Shown here piece after piece: positions 1 through 12,400 of a DNA stretch of 64,000 nt. The DNA comes from Straminergon stramineum (lineage: Eukaryota; Streptophyta; Bryopsida; Hypnales; Calliergonaceae), in contig OY987265.1 of the NCBI GenBank assembly GCA_963920665.1, forward strand, positions 28,525,001 to 28,589,000. The letters run 5' to 3'. Each line of letters begins with the position of its first letter. Position 1 is the first letter of the stretch. The translations under genes were made by a program, and so were the position numbers. Below the pieces are notes generated by a model. That model was not told the DNA's origin, did no database searches, and was given only the letters and a program-made list of their open reading frames with translations.

Positions 1-681
1 ATACCCCCTCAAAGTGCCGGTTTGCTTCAACCGCACTAATGCCATCCCATCACGAAGGTCTTGGTACTCCGGTGTGAACCGGTTACCTAATAGTTCCTTG
101 AAACTAGCCCAATCAAGGTTCTCCACCACCTCCCCATTCTCCTCTTTGTATTGGGTCCACCACATCAAGGCATGATCCTTCAAGAAAGTCACCGCAATAG
201 TGATCTTGTCCTCTTCAAATGCACGTTGAGCTTCGAAGTACATCTCCATCTCCACAAGAAAGTCCTTAACCTTATGAGCCTTGCCCATCCCCGTGAAAGA
301 AGAGGGCATGTTGGTCTTGCACAACTTGGGAGATGAAGAGCTTGAGCTCTTCTCTTTTAACTCTCTAATTTCCCCTTGCATGTCCCGAAGAGTTTTGACA
401 AGTTCCTCAAACATCACATCACGTGACTTCCTTTTCCGACTTCGTGGTGCCCTCAAAGGACTAGAGGCGGTATCCCGATTGTCTTCACTAGCTTCTTGGT
501 TCCCACTATGTTTCATAGCTAACCCTTCTTGCTTCGCTATGGGGTTCACTCCTTCCTCCGAAGAGTGCACCCTTTCACCTTGTGTTTCTGAGGCTTCTCC
601 ATGCTCTTGACCTTGACTACGTGTCCGTCGACCCTGTTCAGAAGGCTCAACTTCCCCAACTTTGGTACCCTTTCTAGCCAT
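1..681 (-). CDS. Ty3/Gypsy-type retrotransposon gag, partial (runs off left edge)
   Basis: The minus strand is open for 227 codons from the ATG at 681 to the window edge with no stop, so the 5' end of gag is intact here. The N-terminal 110 residues or so are polar and charged, with a basic cluster (RSRKRKSR, from codon 95) and a serine run. The following part has the Retrotrans_gag signature: an aromatic WW pair after an ALM motif, then a segment ending in a LKQTGTLRGY-like string, typical of Ty3/Gypsy capsid proteins. Capsid protein packages element RNA into cytoplasmic virus-like particles. The ATG lies 33 nt past the primer-binding site and 47 nt past the LTR, as expected for a 5' gag. Protease and polymerase would lie beyond the left edge. 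Assignment to Gypsy rather than Copia rests on the gag type only. Confidence 0.85.
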   Translation of the reverse strand, partial: MARKGTKVGEVEPSEQGRRTRSQGQEHGEASETQGERVHSSEEGVNPIAKQEGLAMKHSGNQEASEDNRDTASSPLRAPRSRKRKSRDVMFEELVKTLRDMQGEIRELKEKSSSSSSPKLCKTNMPSSFTGMGKAHKVKDFLVEMEMYFEAQRAFEEDKITIAVTFLKDHALMWWTQYKEENGEVVENLDWASFKELLGNRFTPEYQDLRDGMALVRLKQTGTLRGY

Positions 682-713
682 GCCTTCCAAACTCCGTCGC
701 ACTACGTAGCCCT

Positions 714-725
714 GCTCTGATACCA
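714..725 (-). promoter_or_regulatory. Primer-binding site (initiator tRNA-Met)
   Basis: Read on the minus strand the bases are TGGTATCAGAGC, the classic plant LTR-retrotransposon site that pairs with the 3' end of initiator tRNA-Met to prime reverse transcription. It starts 2 nt inside the LTR boundary. This fixes the element's orientation and identifies 728-1829 as its 5' LTR. Confidence 0.92.
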
Positions 726-727
726 AG

Positions 728-1829
728 TGTCGCGCCCCTTAGTGACACTTACCACCTTAAGCTCACTTTCCAAACACTTAGCACCTTAGTGCCACTAAGG
801 TTCACGCTCTCCTAACACTGCACATGCCACGCACCCACAATGTTAGGTTCCAACCCAAGTCACGGGGTTCCCCATTCCTCCGTGACTCCCAATCCTTTCC
901 TTCCAATACTTAACTCCCACAAGACACCGGGCATGTCATTTGATGACATGGGGCGGAACTTCCATTGATGTCCAAGCAATCGGTGAGGCACTACTCCCAC
1001 CGGTGCTAACCGCCCTTGAATGGGACCCAACTCCCCACTAGGCCCAACCCAACTCATTTCGGGACTCACTAATCGGGACTCACCAAACGGGACTCACACC
1101 ATGGCCTAGTGTGAAGTGGGACACCACCCAACCGGTATCAAGGAGTGCACAAGCACTCCATGGTAACACACAAGTGGTGGTGAGGCTCCAACACTAGCCT
1201 CACCACCCGGGACCACTTAGGCTCACCATGGCACCATCCGGGAGTGAGGAGGGAGACCACCCCTCCTCATAGTACTCTCTGCGGGATTCGGCAGCCCCCC
1301 CCATACTAGAGGTCACCGGGAACCCCCAAGATGCACCCCATCTTGGAAGACCACCCATTTCTCCCGATTCGCACTACTTTGGGACTCCCGAACTTCCACC
1401 CGGAATAACTTTGCGGTCCGGGATCCAAATCGCACATGCGACCCCATTTTCGACATCTACGCGACGCGTAGATGCCGATGGACTACTCACTTGCTCCATT
1501 TGGACAAGTACTCGCAAAGATATCGCCCTCCAAAGATTCGGGACACTCCCGCCGCGGCCGGGACACCCCGAACTTTGAACGCCCATAACTTTTGACTCGC
1601 AAGTCCAAATCACGCGTTCTTTGGACGGCTGGAAGCGTCTTCTCAAGACCTTTCCAAGCGTATATCACACGCCCCCAAATTCGTCCGGATCAGAGCGCTA
1701 CATCGCTCTGATCGCTCGGGACTCCTAGTCCCCCTCACCTCATCTCTTGCAAGGCTTGGGGCGTCACCCCCAATGTCCCCCTTGCTCACCAAGGTGGCAC
1801 GGGCACGCCTTGTGATGAGGGTCGTGACA
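728..1829 (-). mobile_element. 5' LTR of the Gypsy-type element
   Basis: On the minus strand the LTR begins TGTCACGACCC at 1829 and ends GGGGCGCGACA at 728, with the canonical TG...CA ends. It is about 1.1 kb and aligns along its length with the solo LTR at 17547-18839, with substitutions and indels. The primer site and gag lie immediately inside. The outer flank at 1830 reads directly into a receptor-kinase pseudogene, so the element inserted in or next to that gene. The target duplication cannot be checked because the far LTR is outside the window. Short ORFs inside it (for example 1374-1646) are not genes. Confidence 0.92.
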
Positions 1830-4025
1830 AGTGGTGTTTGTGTTGTTTTGGGGATTGCTTCTTGTTTTTAGAAGCTATAGCACATGCACCTTGCTTTGGG
1901 ACATTTCACACTCGCCTGAGGATGAGAGCTTGTGGACTTTGATGTTGTTTTAGAATAAAGTGTACCATGAGAATGAGGTGACAACCTTGGTGGGTGATTG
2001 CAAGAAACACTTGTCCTACTTCTTGTCTTCTTGCTCTTGGGCAAGTGGTTTTGTGCTCATAACTTCGTCACCCTTCGTCCATTTGGCGTGAAATTTGGAA
2101 GGAAGGTAGATGCAAAAGTTTCAGACATTCCATAATTTTTTCAAATTATTTTACTATTTTTAACCTGCCCCTGATTGGATGTCTATTTTGGCCATTCTGG
2201 GGGGTTTTAGTACTATTGGCGACCCCCAAAAGCAAATTGGAGGCCACAAATTGGATATATTGGAGGTGTACTATCTTTTCAAAGATTGACAATGAGATTT
2301 TGTGAAAATAGCAACATGTCGGTTGTGCACATGGGGTCAAAGTGACCTTCCTTTGTGCGAAGGTTACAAAGAGGGAAAAATTTTCCTATATGAATTTTTT
2401 GGTGTAATGGGAGTGCAATCTTCTCTAGCAAAACGAACTTTTTCTGGAATTTTTTTGAATTTTTTTTGAATTACTAAAAATGAAAAAGTCAACAAACCCT
2501 ATTTTCCTATTTTCTGTTGTCGGTGGCTTCTGTAGTACTCCATAGTACTCTCTAGTATTACACAATACTAAATCAATGGTACAGATTCACAAGTGCCAAA
2601 ATTGACGATTTAGATTCATAGGCGCAGTGCTAACACCCAAATTTGACAGGTCCTCGTAGTACTACCAATCCTGCGGCCAAAAACTGTGACTTTGATCAAA
2701 AAACATGAAGTGTTTCTTGTAATCACCCTGGTAGAATAAAAAATTGATCAGAACTGGTAAGTCATGTCAAGTGTACAAGGTCACATTAAGTGACGGTGAA
2801 ATGGTGGTTGTAAAGAAATTGTGGAATGTCAAGAAAAAGGAGGGGAAGGGGGATCATGGCTGCGGTATTGAGGTTTGGAAAGTCCTCCCTTGGTTTTCCT
2901 AGGTTGCAAAGGTGTAGGTGGAGACCTTTGCAAATTTTGAGTTGTTCATGCATAAATTTTTCAATTTAATTGTGGATGTGCATTGGGTTCACTTTTCTTT
3001 GCTCAAATGGGGTGCAGTTGAAGACAATGGTCAATATTTGTCACTGACACATTGTGAAGCTTTTCTACAGCTATACCAAGGGTGAAAACAACCTTTTGGT
3101 GTACAAGTACATGCCCAATGGTAGTTTGAGAGATTTGTTGCACTGTCCGAATGTAGATCCAATCCCATGAGAAATGCTCTACAAAATCGCCTTGGGGATT
3201 GTCATGATTTGTCACTATAGTCCATCTGTCATATTCTCAAATGGGATCTTTGACTAGTCCGTTTTCACTTCGTTGTAGTGCTTAGGTATCAAGTGTGTAC
3301 ATGTGGTTGGGTGGAGAATAACCATTGGATTTTGCATTTTTTTTATTGGCAGGGGTTGGAATATTTGCACCATGATTTCTCCCCTCAAATCCTTCACCGA
3401 GATGTCAAGTCCAACAATATTTTGGTGGACTTGGAATACGAAGTGCACTTGGCTGATTTTGGAATTGCGAGAATGGTGGATCTGGTAGCATCACATGACT
3501 TGTCTTCAATTGCTAGCTCATTGGGCTACATCCCTCCAAGTGAGAGGGCTAGATTCATCCATCCATGTCTATGCTAGCAATGGGTGGCAAATTCCTCTTT
3601 ATTGTAGAAACTAGAAAGTTTCAATGTGTGATTTCTCATTGCACAATTGGGGTGTGAATAGGGTTGGAATGTTGGGTGCAGAATACTGACTTGGAATGCG
3701 AGTGACTGAGAAAGTTGATATCTACAGCTTTGGCATTCTATTGTTGGAGTTGGTGACTGGAAAACGTCATGTGAACCCATTGGAGGGTGTGGATGGAGTG
3801 AACTTGATGCAATGGATTCATAACCGATTGCTGGCATCGAAAGGGTTGTGCACGATCTTAGACTCCAAGTGTGGGACGACTTTACAAAGTCAGATGGTTG
3901 AACTCTTAGAAATTGTGATATTGTGCACTGATAACATGCCTGCAAGATGCCCATCCATGCGCGAGGTGGTGAAGCTGCTACGCGACATAGCTCCCAAGTC
4001 CGGTGTCCAAGTAGATGGCAACTAG
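1830..4025 (+). pseudogene. LRR receptor-like kinase pseudogene (TM + kinase), copy 1
   Basis: This is the remnant of a plasma-membrane LRR receptor kinase, probably subfamily XI (HSL/TDR-like). In order it shows a transmembrane helix ending VFRSYS (about 1834-1895), then a region split by a TIR element at 1992-2728. Next come an N-lobe piece with YK and MVVVKKLW (2770-2840, the ATP-lysine motif) and KYMPNGSLRDLLH near 3100-3150. The catalytic loop HRDVKSNN and DFG follow (3390-3470). The C-lobe VTEKVDIYSFGILLLELVTGK through the end of the kinase stops at 4023-4025. The activation-segment region is interrupted at about 3539 by what looks like a GT-AG intron, and a TGA sits just after it in place of the usual glycine codon. 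Several frameshifts and stops upstream (for example in 2860-3260) make it non-functional. The LTR element abuts it on the left. Confidence 0.88.
1992..2728. mobile_element. Non-autonomous TIR element, family D copy 1 (4-bp TSD)
   Basis: A 737-bp element whose ends are inverted repeats of GGGTGATTGCAAGAAACACT. It is flanked by TGGT on both sides (1988-1991 and 2729-2732). It interrupts the kinase pseudogene, and the paralogous copy near 12913 lacks it and reads straight through. A second full copy lies inverted at 34667-35413. No coding capacity is seen. Superfamily is not assigned: 4-bp duplications occur in few cut-and-paste groups. Confidence 0.85.
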
Positions 4026-7000
4026 GTTGGAGGTGGTGAGTTTAGTGTGGTTGTCAAAAGAATGCATGCACTAGTGAATACTCACATTAATTGAGTTGCG
4101 CTAGTTTTCCGATGTTTTCAAATGGCAACTTGATCTTTTTTTTCATAATTCCACCGATTAATAGTGAACTATTCGGCGGTTCTCCCCGAGCATTGCATTG
4201 CCATAAGCGTAAGCTTAGCTAGAGTTCACAAACTCTTGCAGCTAGGTAGGTCTAAGTTACAACCTAAGCTTGCACGCTCTGTTGATCTTTCCCAATTTGC
4301 TGGTCATTCACCGAGGAGTCCGAATCTCCACATTTTTCTTCAGTAGATCATCATCCGGATTGATTTCCGGTTTCACTGGTGGCATGTGTGGATTGCAATG
4401 CCACCACATGAGTGTTGCACCTAGTGAGTTTTGTTATTGCACCCATGATGGCAACAGTTTACGTACAGAACTGCGAGGTTTAGTCAAACACTCACTACCA
4501 TATTTTACTAGAGCATTGGAAGTTATAGGAAGATAAACCCTAGCATTGATAGAAAAAGCGTTATTATTTCACATGAGATACTCGGCAATCTCTCCTTGCT
4601 ACTACTTTTACACAAGAAAATGTATGTATGGTATTCCATATGTGATACTATAGAGCAATTACATTTTTTTTAAATCGTTTTTATGCCACATGTTATACTG
4701 AGTGTACATTAGAGCAATTACTGGTACATTTTTTTGGTTTTTTTGACACAAGCAAAGTATTACTGGTACATTTTTAAAATGTTCTTATTCTACATGTGAT
4801 GTATGCAGCAATGACTATTTGCTACTTTTACATAAAAGGAAAATGTTTATATTCTACATGTAATATGCAGCATGATTTTGAGCCCCATGACGTTGAATAT
4901 TAAGGGCCTCTACATGGCTTTTTTGAGGGTTTGGAGGCCCAAGATCTTTGCTTGCAATACCCTTGTAGGTAATGTAAGTTCCCCGTAGAACCTTATAAAA
5001 TAGATTGCCACTTTCATTGCCTCTTTGGATCAATTGGTAAGTGGAAAAAAAGAAGCACATGGGAGAACCCTGTCAAGTCCAAAAAAGACGATATTAAATG
5101 ACAGATTGTGGGATCTACAATGAATGTACTTCCAATAGCTTAGGAAGCAAGTCCCACAATCACAAAAGTGATGGTTCCATAATAGTAGCAAAGAATTTTA
5201 ATCCCTTGTAGCCTATGAAGTGGTTTTTCAAATTTTTGGTCCTATTAATTTTTGGTCCTTTGCTAGCTATAGTTTAGAGTGCCTTTTGTAGACACACAAA
5301 ACAAGATTAAGTATTCAAAAGTCACATTAATTCTCCTTTTTTTGTTTGTCAACCACATTGACAAGAGTTGACAACCTATATGAATGCTTGGACCCAATGA
5401 GAATGCAACAATTGGTGAGCTTTTTCAATCTACTTATCATGGCCTTTATTTATAAATTATAAAAAATGTTCGTATATTCAAGCTCACTATATAGATGGCA
5501 AGCCCTCAAAACCATACTGCAAGGCTTCTTGGTTGGCAAGATACAAGGGATGCCTTAATCCTTCAAATTCAACTCATATAGCAAGTAAACCCTAAAGTCC
5601 TAAGAATCCCCTCAGGAGATACTTGAAGGTTTAGGCAAGTATCTATGATCTCAATTTTTGGTAAAATTTTTTGAATTTTTTTTCAACATAGGAAAACTCA
5701 GTAGCTTTTGGAGGATATAATTTTTATTTCAATCCATGCCTAATAGCAAAAGTTATGCCAAGATAAGTCCAAAATAAGAAAGGGTAGGCATATTTCTATT
5801 AAAAAATTTATTTCTTATAGAATATATTCTCATCTATATGGAAAGATTTAATTCATTCCATTTGGAGAAGTGATGTGAAAGTTATGAAGCTTCTTGTTTT
5901 TGTAGACAATCTTAGCAAATTTCTAAAAAAAAAGATGTATTGTATCCGTTCGTGAATTCAATTTTAACATTTTTTTTAAAAAAAAAGTTGCACATGGTTT
6001 AGTTTTCTTTCTAGAACAATCTCACCATTGGGATTAGTGTGTTTCAATATCACCTTAGAGCAATTAGCAATTTAGTTTTACTTCTATTTTGTACCTAATT
6101 GACTTTTCAAATTTCTAAAGAATGAAAATCATAGAGGGAGTAGGGTTTCTTGAATTTTTTCCCCTCAAAATCTCAACTCAATTCTTCAACATAAAAAAAT
6201 TTAAGTTATGAGGATTTAAAGCCTTGTAACTAGTCAAGCTAGGAGCAAAAATCTTCTTTTTTTCACTTTAAATACTTATATCTTGTGATCAATACAGTCA
6301 AAATTTCTAAAATTTAATTCTTCCATACATTTTTTACTAGTTTAGTGTAAGCTCTTGTGGTTGAATATGAAAAAGAAACAAATGATTCGAATCTTTGTTG
6401 TTTGCATTGAAAATGGCAATGTATATTTGTCATTAGCTTGGAAGACACATCACTCATGCTTGTTGGCCAACTATAGCCAATCAACCCAATGTCTTCAATC
6501 ACCTAATTTCGACATCTATAGGACCCTCCCATTTGCACTAGTCTTCCATCTATTTCCACAAAGTGTGTAAGTCATTTTCTTCTGGAAAGCAATTAGGTGT
6601 TATTGACAAAGAATGACCTCAAGTTTACATCTATTTACAAATAGTTAAAGGTTGATAAAGATGTGGTTCAAGAAATATTGGTTTAGGTGGGCTTATTGTA
6701 AATAAATTTTTGTTAGAATGAAGCTGTAGCTTCAACCAATAAATTAAGGGCTTTTAGAATGTTGAACTTGTGCTTTTAAAATACTCATCAAATAGGATTA
6801 GGGCGGTAGGTCACTAATTTTAAACCTTTTTAAGATGGTCATGACTCCCACCTACTAAAGGTTTTATATTTTTGTACTAAACATGTTTGAAAATTCAAAT
6901 CAATTTCAGTTCTTATCAAATTAATATGATTTCACTTGTATTTCAACCAATTCGACTAATTCTTACTTTGAAAATATAAGCAACTATCTATACATTATTC

Positions 7001-7154
7001 AAGATACCCAAGTTGCAAATCTAGGTGGTCATAGGTTGTTCCACCTTATATCCCAAGGCTACTAATGTGTTTGAATTTTTATGCCAAGTGTTATTATCAT
7101 GGACAAAAGGGTGACTTGGACCCCAAATTTCAATGCTAGGCAAGGGGGGACCAA
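4026..7154. other. AT-rich intergenic region
   Basis: No gene is recognised. The sequence is AT-rich with homopolymer A/T runs and only short chance ORFs. A weak tRNA-like pair of internal promoter boxes occurs at 5026-5080 (see findings). Confidence 0.6.
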
Positions 7155-7373
7155 GGAAAATTAACCCCCTCATTACCCCAGAATTTACCCTAGGAGAAAC
7201 ATTGAAATTTTTTATTTGCAACACAAGACAAAATTTGGAAATTTGAATTCATATTTGCAATTACAGACCCTGAATTTGATGAGAGAGGAGTAGAAATACA
7301 AAAAAAACATGGCTCAAAAGAGAGGGGAATTTTTTACAATCACCCTTGGTTGGGGCAATGAGGGGGTCAATCC
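7155..7373. mobile_element. MITE, family E copy 1
   Basis: Short inverted termini enclose about 170 bp. The left end reads TTAACCCCCTCATTACCCC and the right end reads GGGGCAATGAGGGGGTCAA. The interior, including a TTTGAGCCAT block and TGCAAATATGAATTC in reverse orientation, matches the interior of the element at 37389-37648. It has no ORF of note. The exact outer boundaries are uncertain by several bases. Confidence 0.65.
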
Positions 7374-10300
7374 TCCCTGGCCGTCAATTCACCCTGGCCA
7401 TGAAGTTTGCACTGTTAGACTACTGTCTCAAAAATTTTGAACTTTCATCAAAAATTGTGGCCGCTCTGTAACAAGACACGCTCAGATGCTGCATCATGCT
7501 CAATCCCACTTGAAAATGAACTCCCTTCACAAGCTTCCGTGCACTCCTAGCAAACAGCAACGACATCACCACCACAAATCTACGCACCAATCCTAAGTTA
7601 TACCAAAACCTTCCCGACTTTCGTCTCCAGCATCGAACATAACGCCAATGCGAAACAATTTTGGTCAACATCAAGCTCAAACAGAGCCAAAAAAAGTTCG
7701 AGAAACTTGCGCTCTAAGCCCGCACCATCGCAAGCATTTGCTGCGAAGAAATGCCTCCCGCAACTAATCGCAAAGCTCAGGCGGTCGCTCCCATTCTCTA
7801 GGCGTAAAGTTCCACTCCCGTTCGCCCGAAGTTCCAATCATCTGCCGAAGAGGGAACTACAGAGCACTTGGACACGAGCCATAACAACAATGACGCTAAA
7901 AACATGCACTCTCAAAGAGACCTTTACATGGATAGGTTTAAACTGTAACAACATACAAGTATCTGTGCCACCAGAGGAAGCAAAAAAACAAAATTCGAAA
8001 GAATCTTACAGGATAAGAATCAAAGATTTACCCCATCACTGTCTCTTGAAGGAACCCTGAGAGGATAAATTTCATCACATGAATACCACAGAAGTAGACG
8101 AAAATACGAAACAGAAAAAACATACCATTAAGACTAAGAAGCCAAGAGAGCAGACACCCACATCTCAAACTGACACTACATTACGCACCACAACAGCTCC
8201 AACTCCAACGCATACACTTGACAAACAAGCAAGTCTGGGAGATAATGATCGAATCATTAGAAGTGTGATAAACCTCGTAAAAAAATTGCTTCATTCTACT
8301 CTCGCACAGGGGTGCAATAATGGTGAATGTCGCTGCGGTTCACGAGACAGTCCGCAGCGCAAAGCCACTAAAACCGTTCCAAACAAGAAACAATCATCGC
8401 TCACAGTGCGGCTTCTCAATTCCACACTGAAATACGTCCGATAATCCTTGAGGCACTGATACCAATTCAATAAAGGCCGTCCATCCTGAATCACAAACTC
8501 CGAAGACGCCTTCCATGACTCCACAACTCCGCGTACGCAAGCAGTGGATCATGACATCGGCAACATTTACACTACATTATTACAAACGCCTGTCCTCAAT
8601 GCTTTTCTACTTTCACTCTCTCCATGTCTTCTGGGTAAGGTTCAGCTACGCCTTTGCCTGCGGCACTCTTCGAGCCGCTGGTGAAAAACTTGTACCCACC
8701 GTAGAAAAGAGCCCCCCATCCTGCGAGGGAAACAAACACGAACTGCAGAAATGCGGTGTCAGTTCACATCACAGACAGCACTTTTCGTAACTGCCTATAC
8801 CAAAGTCTTGCACTACGTATCGATCAGAATCTCGAGGAATTAGCAACATTGTGACCCCTTGGACCGCCGTGTCACTACTCCAAAGCTATACTCCCATAGC
8901 ACCGCCATGCATGCTTCAACTTCCTCAGTGCTGAACCCGACGCTCACTGGTCCAACAAGCACAAACCAATCGCGACAATAACAGGGAATCGTAGCTTACG
9001 TGCTCTTCCTTCCATTTCGATGGGCTCATCGGGTCCGCCCACATGGGGACCCTCGCCGGTCCGTGCGCATCAGCTGCTCCACAACACCCACGCAACATGT
9101 TAGCCAGGCACACCAGCAGGTCGACGACTACATCAAAATCCTCACGACCTCATCGTCCGTTACGAGGACCAAACCTTGTGTGACAAGGACCAAACTCCCC
9201 AATACCGACCCTCAGGATGGCGCATATCCGACCAGGATCCCACCGGGACTCTCAGACTTTGTTGCTGCCACCCAATGCTCGTGGTCGGAATAATCCATTC
9301 AGGTACCGCGAAAACATCCCATGATCGCTATCGCGGGCCTTTCCAAAATAGCTCCCGTGAAACTCACATAAAGCTCTCAGCTCTTGAACTCTAACTCCCA
9401 CGTACAATCACTCAATCACAACGGTTGCGTAGCGCGCTCCAAAAGGACCGTACTACCAGCTTCCGCCGCGCTAATTCACCGACCCAAATCGTCCTGCCAC
9501 TTCCTGACCCGAAATCCGCTACCATTCAAGCCCATTTGTCATGCTGCCAGAGCCGCACGCTTGCAGCATCACTGCTGCCCGCAGCCTGTTTCTCCACTCG
9601 TTCATACTTGCTCCAACATATACTAATCCAACGTAAACAGGAAAACAATGAGAGAACGGCTTCGCTATAAACCTGCGAAACCGCGCGACCACGTCAGCTG
9701 GGATGGGGAACTGCGAAGCAGCCTGCCGGTCGCTCCCAGCTTCTGCATCATTGCCATCTTCGTCTCTTCTAATTCTGCCGCTCACACTCGCTGATTGCCA
9801 CTCCCAACCACGCTGAGCTCACCACACCAAACACAAGCAACATGTCAGTCATGAGATCCACGCCAAACATACAATGCCAAACCTAACCCCACACACGTGA
9901 CCTGAAGCATGCTCCCCGAAACACAGCACATCCGTGATCGCACTCCCACCACTATTCCATCCCATCGGAAAAATGAAAACAACCAAACGAACATCGCGCA
10001 ACTCCGGCGGATACGAGACAGCACCACCGGAAAGACCCGATCGCTGAACCAGCGAATGACAAACTATACATGCGACCAATTGAATTCTTGTCACGCGCAT
10101 TCAAGAAATGGATTCCACAGCTTCCGCGAACGGAGGACAAAAGACCAAAATCCCTAGAGCCCTGCAAGCTCCACAATGTCTCGTTCAACGTCCTCAAAAT
10201 CTTGATGGACGAACTCGCCGGTGAGCCTAAGAACTGCCCTAACCGCGGGCAATCATACAATCAATCCATACAATCCAACCTTGGCTGAAAATTCACAGAT

Positions 10301-10710
10301 TCCGCAACTCGTCGCAAACACCGAAGAGAGAGAAGAGACCACACGGGCGAGAAAGCCCGCTGCCAGAAGCGGAGAAGACGAGAAATTGGCATTGGACCAC
10401 TACGGAATGCCACGAAGCTCAACCAAAGACTGCACGAAATACACACGACGGGGGTCCGGGAAAGAATGAGTGTAACGTACCTTGAGCTCCAAGGCCACAA
10501 ACGGATCGACCGACAACTGACAGGACGGGAGACGAAGCGCAATGGAGAAGCAGAGTCGGGGAGTGCGAAGACGAGCGCAATCGCAAATCAGATTTAGGGT
10601 TTGGAGCTCACGATTTCTTCCGGTCCGCAGAAGAAACGTTCCTTTCCGTCCAATTTTGTTTTTCCGTTCGCCATTCCCAATTACCAAGAGAAGTGCACCT
10701 GGAATCATAA
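7374..10710. other. Higher-GC block without a recognisable gene
   Basis: Base composition is clearly more GC-rich than the DNA on either side, but no ORF exceeds about 120 codons and none resembles a known family. Near its right end the minus strand reads CCAAACCCTAAATCTGATT (about 10583-10601). About 100 bases further on it reaches GAGCTCAAG followed by GTACGT, so it could be the transcribed leader and first splice donor of a minus-strand gene whose body is not recognisable. It may equally be degenerate transposon or gene-capture sequence. Confidence 0.4.
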
Positions 10711-12400
10711 GTAAGAATTTGAGCATGGTTCCTATTATTAACTTATTTTAGTTTTTGATGGATCTAGTTGAGAGTTTAAAACAACAATTCTGAGTTTTTG
10801 GACATGCATTTTTTTGACATCATATGAATTATTTATGAATTTTTCAAATTCTTACAATAGATGTACCAAAAATTGAGTTAGGTTCTTGTAAATGAGAAAC
10901 TATACATTTTTAGCAAGAAAACAAGAATTATGTAGGGGTTGATCTTAGAATTAGGTTGAAAATTGGTGCAACCACTTTATATGTACCTCAAGGACAAGCT
11001 TTATACTTGCAACTATGCCAAGAATTTATCATCTCTCATACTAAAATTCAACAATATTATTAATGTAACCAGCACTTAATGTTGATATGAACATTAATTG
11101 TCAACTAAATTTCTACCAAAAAATTAAAAAGTAGTAACAAGATAGTTCAACATGCACTAAATTAGTATTTAACATTAATACTAATTGTCAACATGAACAT
11201 TATTTCATCAACTAAAATTAGAAGTAAAGTCAGTTAGGTGATGGGATAAGTAACATTGTAAGTAATATAATAGTAAATTTATCATTAGTGTAGTCTCCAT
11301 ATAATCACCAGTATAACTTCATAACTTATATTTCTATGTACCTTAAGAATGGAATGGAATAAACTTTTAGAGGTGCATATTTTCCAAACAAGATGTTGAG
11401 TACTTTAAAAGTACATTTAGAAAATACTCCGTTCAAGGAGTATCAATTAGTGTAAACTAGTGAAACTAGTGAAAATTTGCATTGAAATTGTTAGTAAGGT
11501 CAATTTTGGACCTTGAGGCAATACAGGCCATTCCAAATAGCATGTAACAAAAATAGAGTTCTTCTTTTCTCTAAAAGTCAATGACAAAAACAAGTATAGT
11601 TGCATTAGTCATTAAAAATAATGATCTTAGTATTTGTCCTTGAATACCTCTTATTTCACCTCCTCTAGATCCATCTAAACTTTTTGTGACCCATATCATA
11701 GTTTGTGAAACATCTTTGACTATTTTGTTAATTATCTTCTATATTTGATTCAACTCTTTGGACTACCTACATCAACAAATGTTTTTTGTACTCTTTTTTG
11801 TAACAAAATAAGAAACAAAATTGTTTACTATAAGAAATATTATATGTGGTATCACATTATTTTGCCAATACATGCAACTCAAATACAATTGAGGCATCTA
11901 TTTTATAAGTTTGAAGCTATATATAAGTTCCAGCAATGTTTGGATACAAAAAAATATATTATTTAGATACTTTATGGCTTCTTAATGTAAGTGGTAGGAG
12001 GGATCTAATTACTAGCCTAAACTATTCTTAAACCATAATTAGTTGCTTGGAGCTAGAGCATGTCATCAAAGTGGCAAGATTTCCATGGGCAAATGATCTT
12101 GAAGACATATGCCATAACCCTCCAAGAATGTGAGTAAACTCTATGTATAGTTGGGTTCTACAAATTGTAGATTTACAATTGAAACTTAAATATCATATAA
12201 CCAGCTATGCAATTGACGCTTAAATAGGATGCAACCAAGCATGAAAAGTTACCCTGTCCCTAGAAATCTGCACTTGTGCGTAGTAGGCTCAAGATCCTTT
12301 TTCTCCACCGGACCAACTAACTATTGAAATCCCATATGATTTGGAGAGGAATATTTTGCTTTAGTGGAGGGACTTGGGGCACAACTTTTTTTTAGGTCCT
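10711..12400. other. AT-rich intergenic region
   Basis: No gene or clear element is seen. The stretch is rich in A/T runs, with loosely repeated ATTAATGTTGATATGAACATTAATTGTCAAC-like motifs around 11070-11220, probably a decayed inverted repeat. Confidence 0.5.

Noticed and set aside
1374..1668. Two overlapping minus ORFs
   Set aside because: They lie inside the LTR and have no retroelement or host protein similarity.
8453..8465. TTGGTATCAGTGC on the minus strand as a second retrotransposon primer site
   Set aside because: One mismatch to the initiator-tRNA site and no LTR end (CA) or gag next to it.
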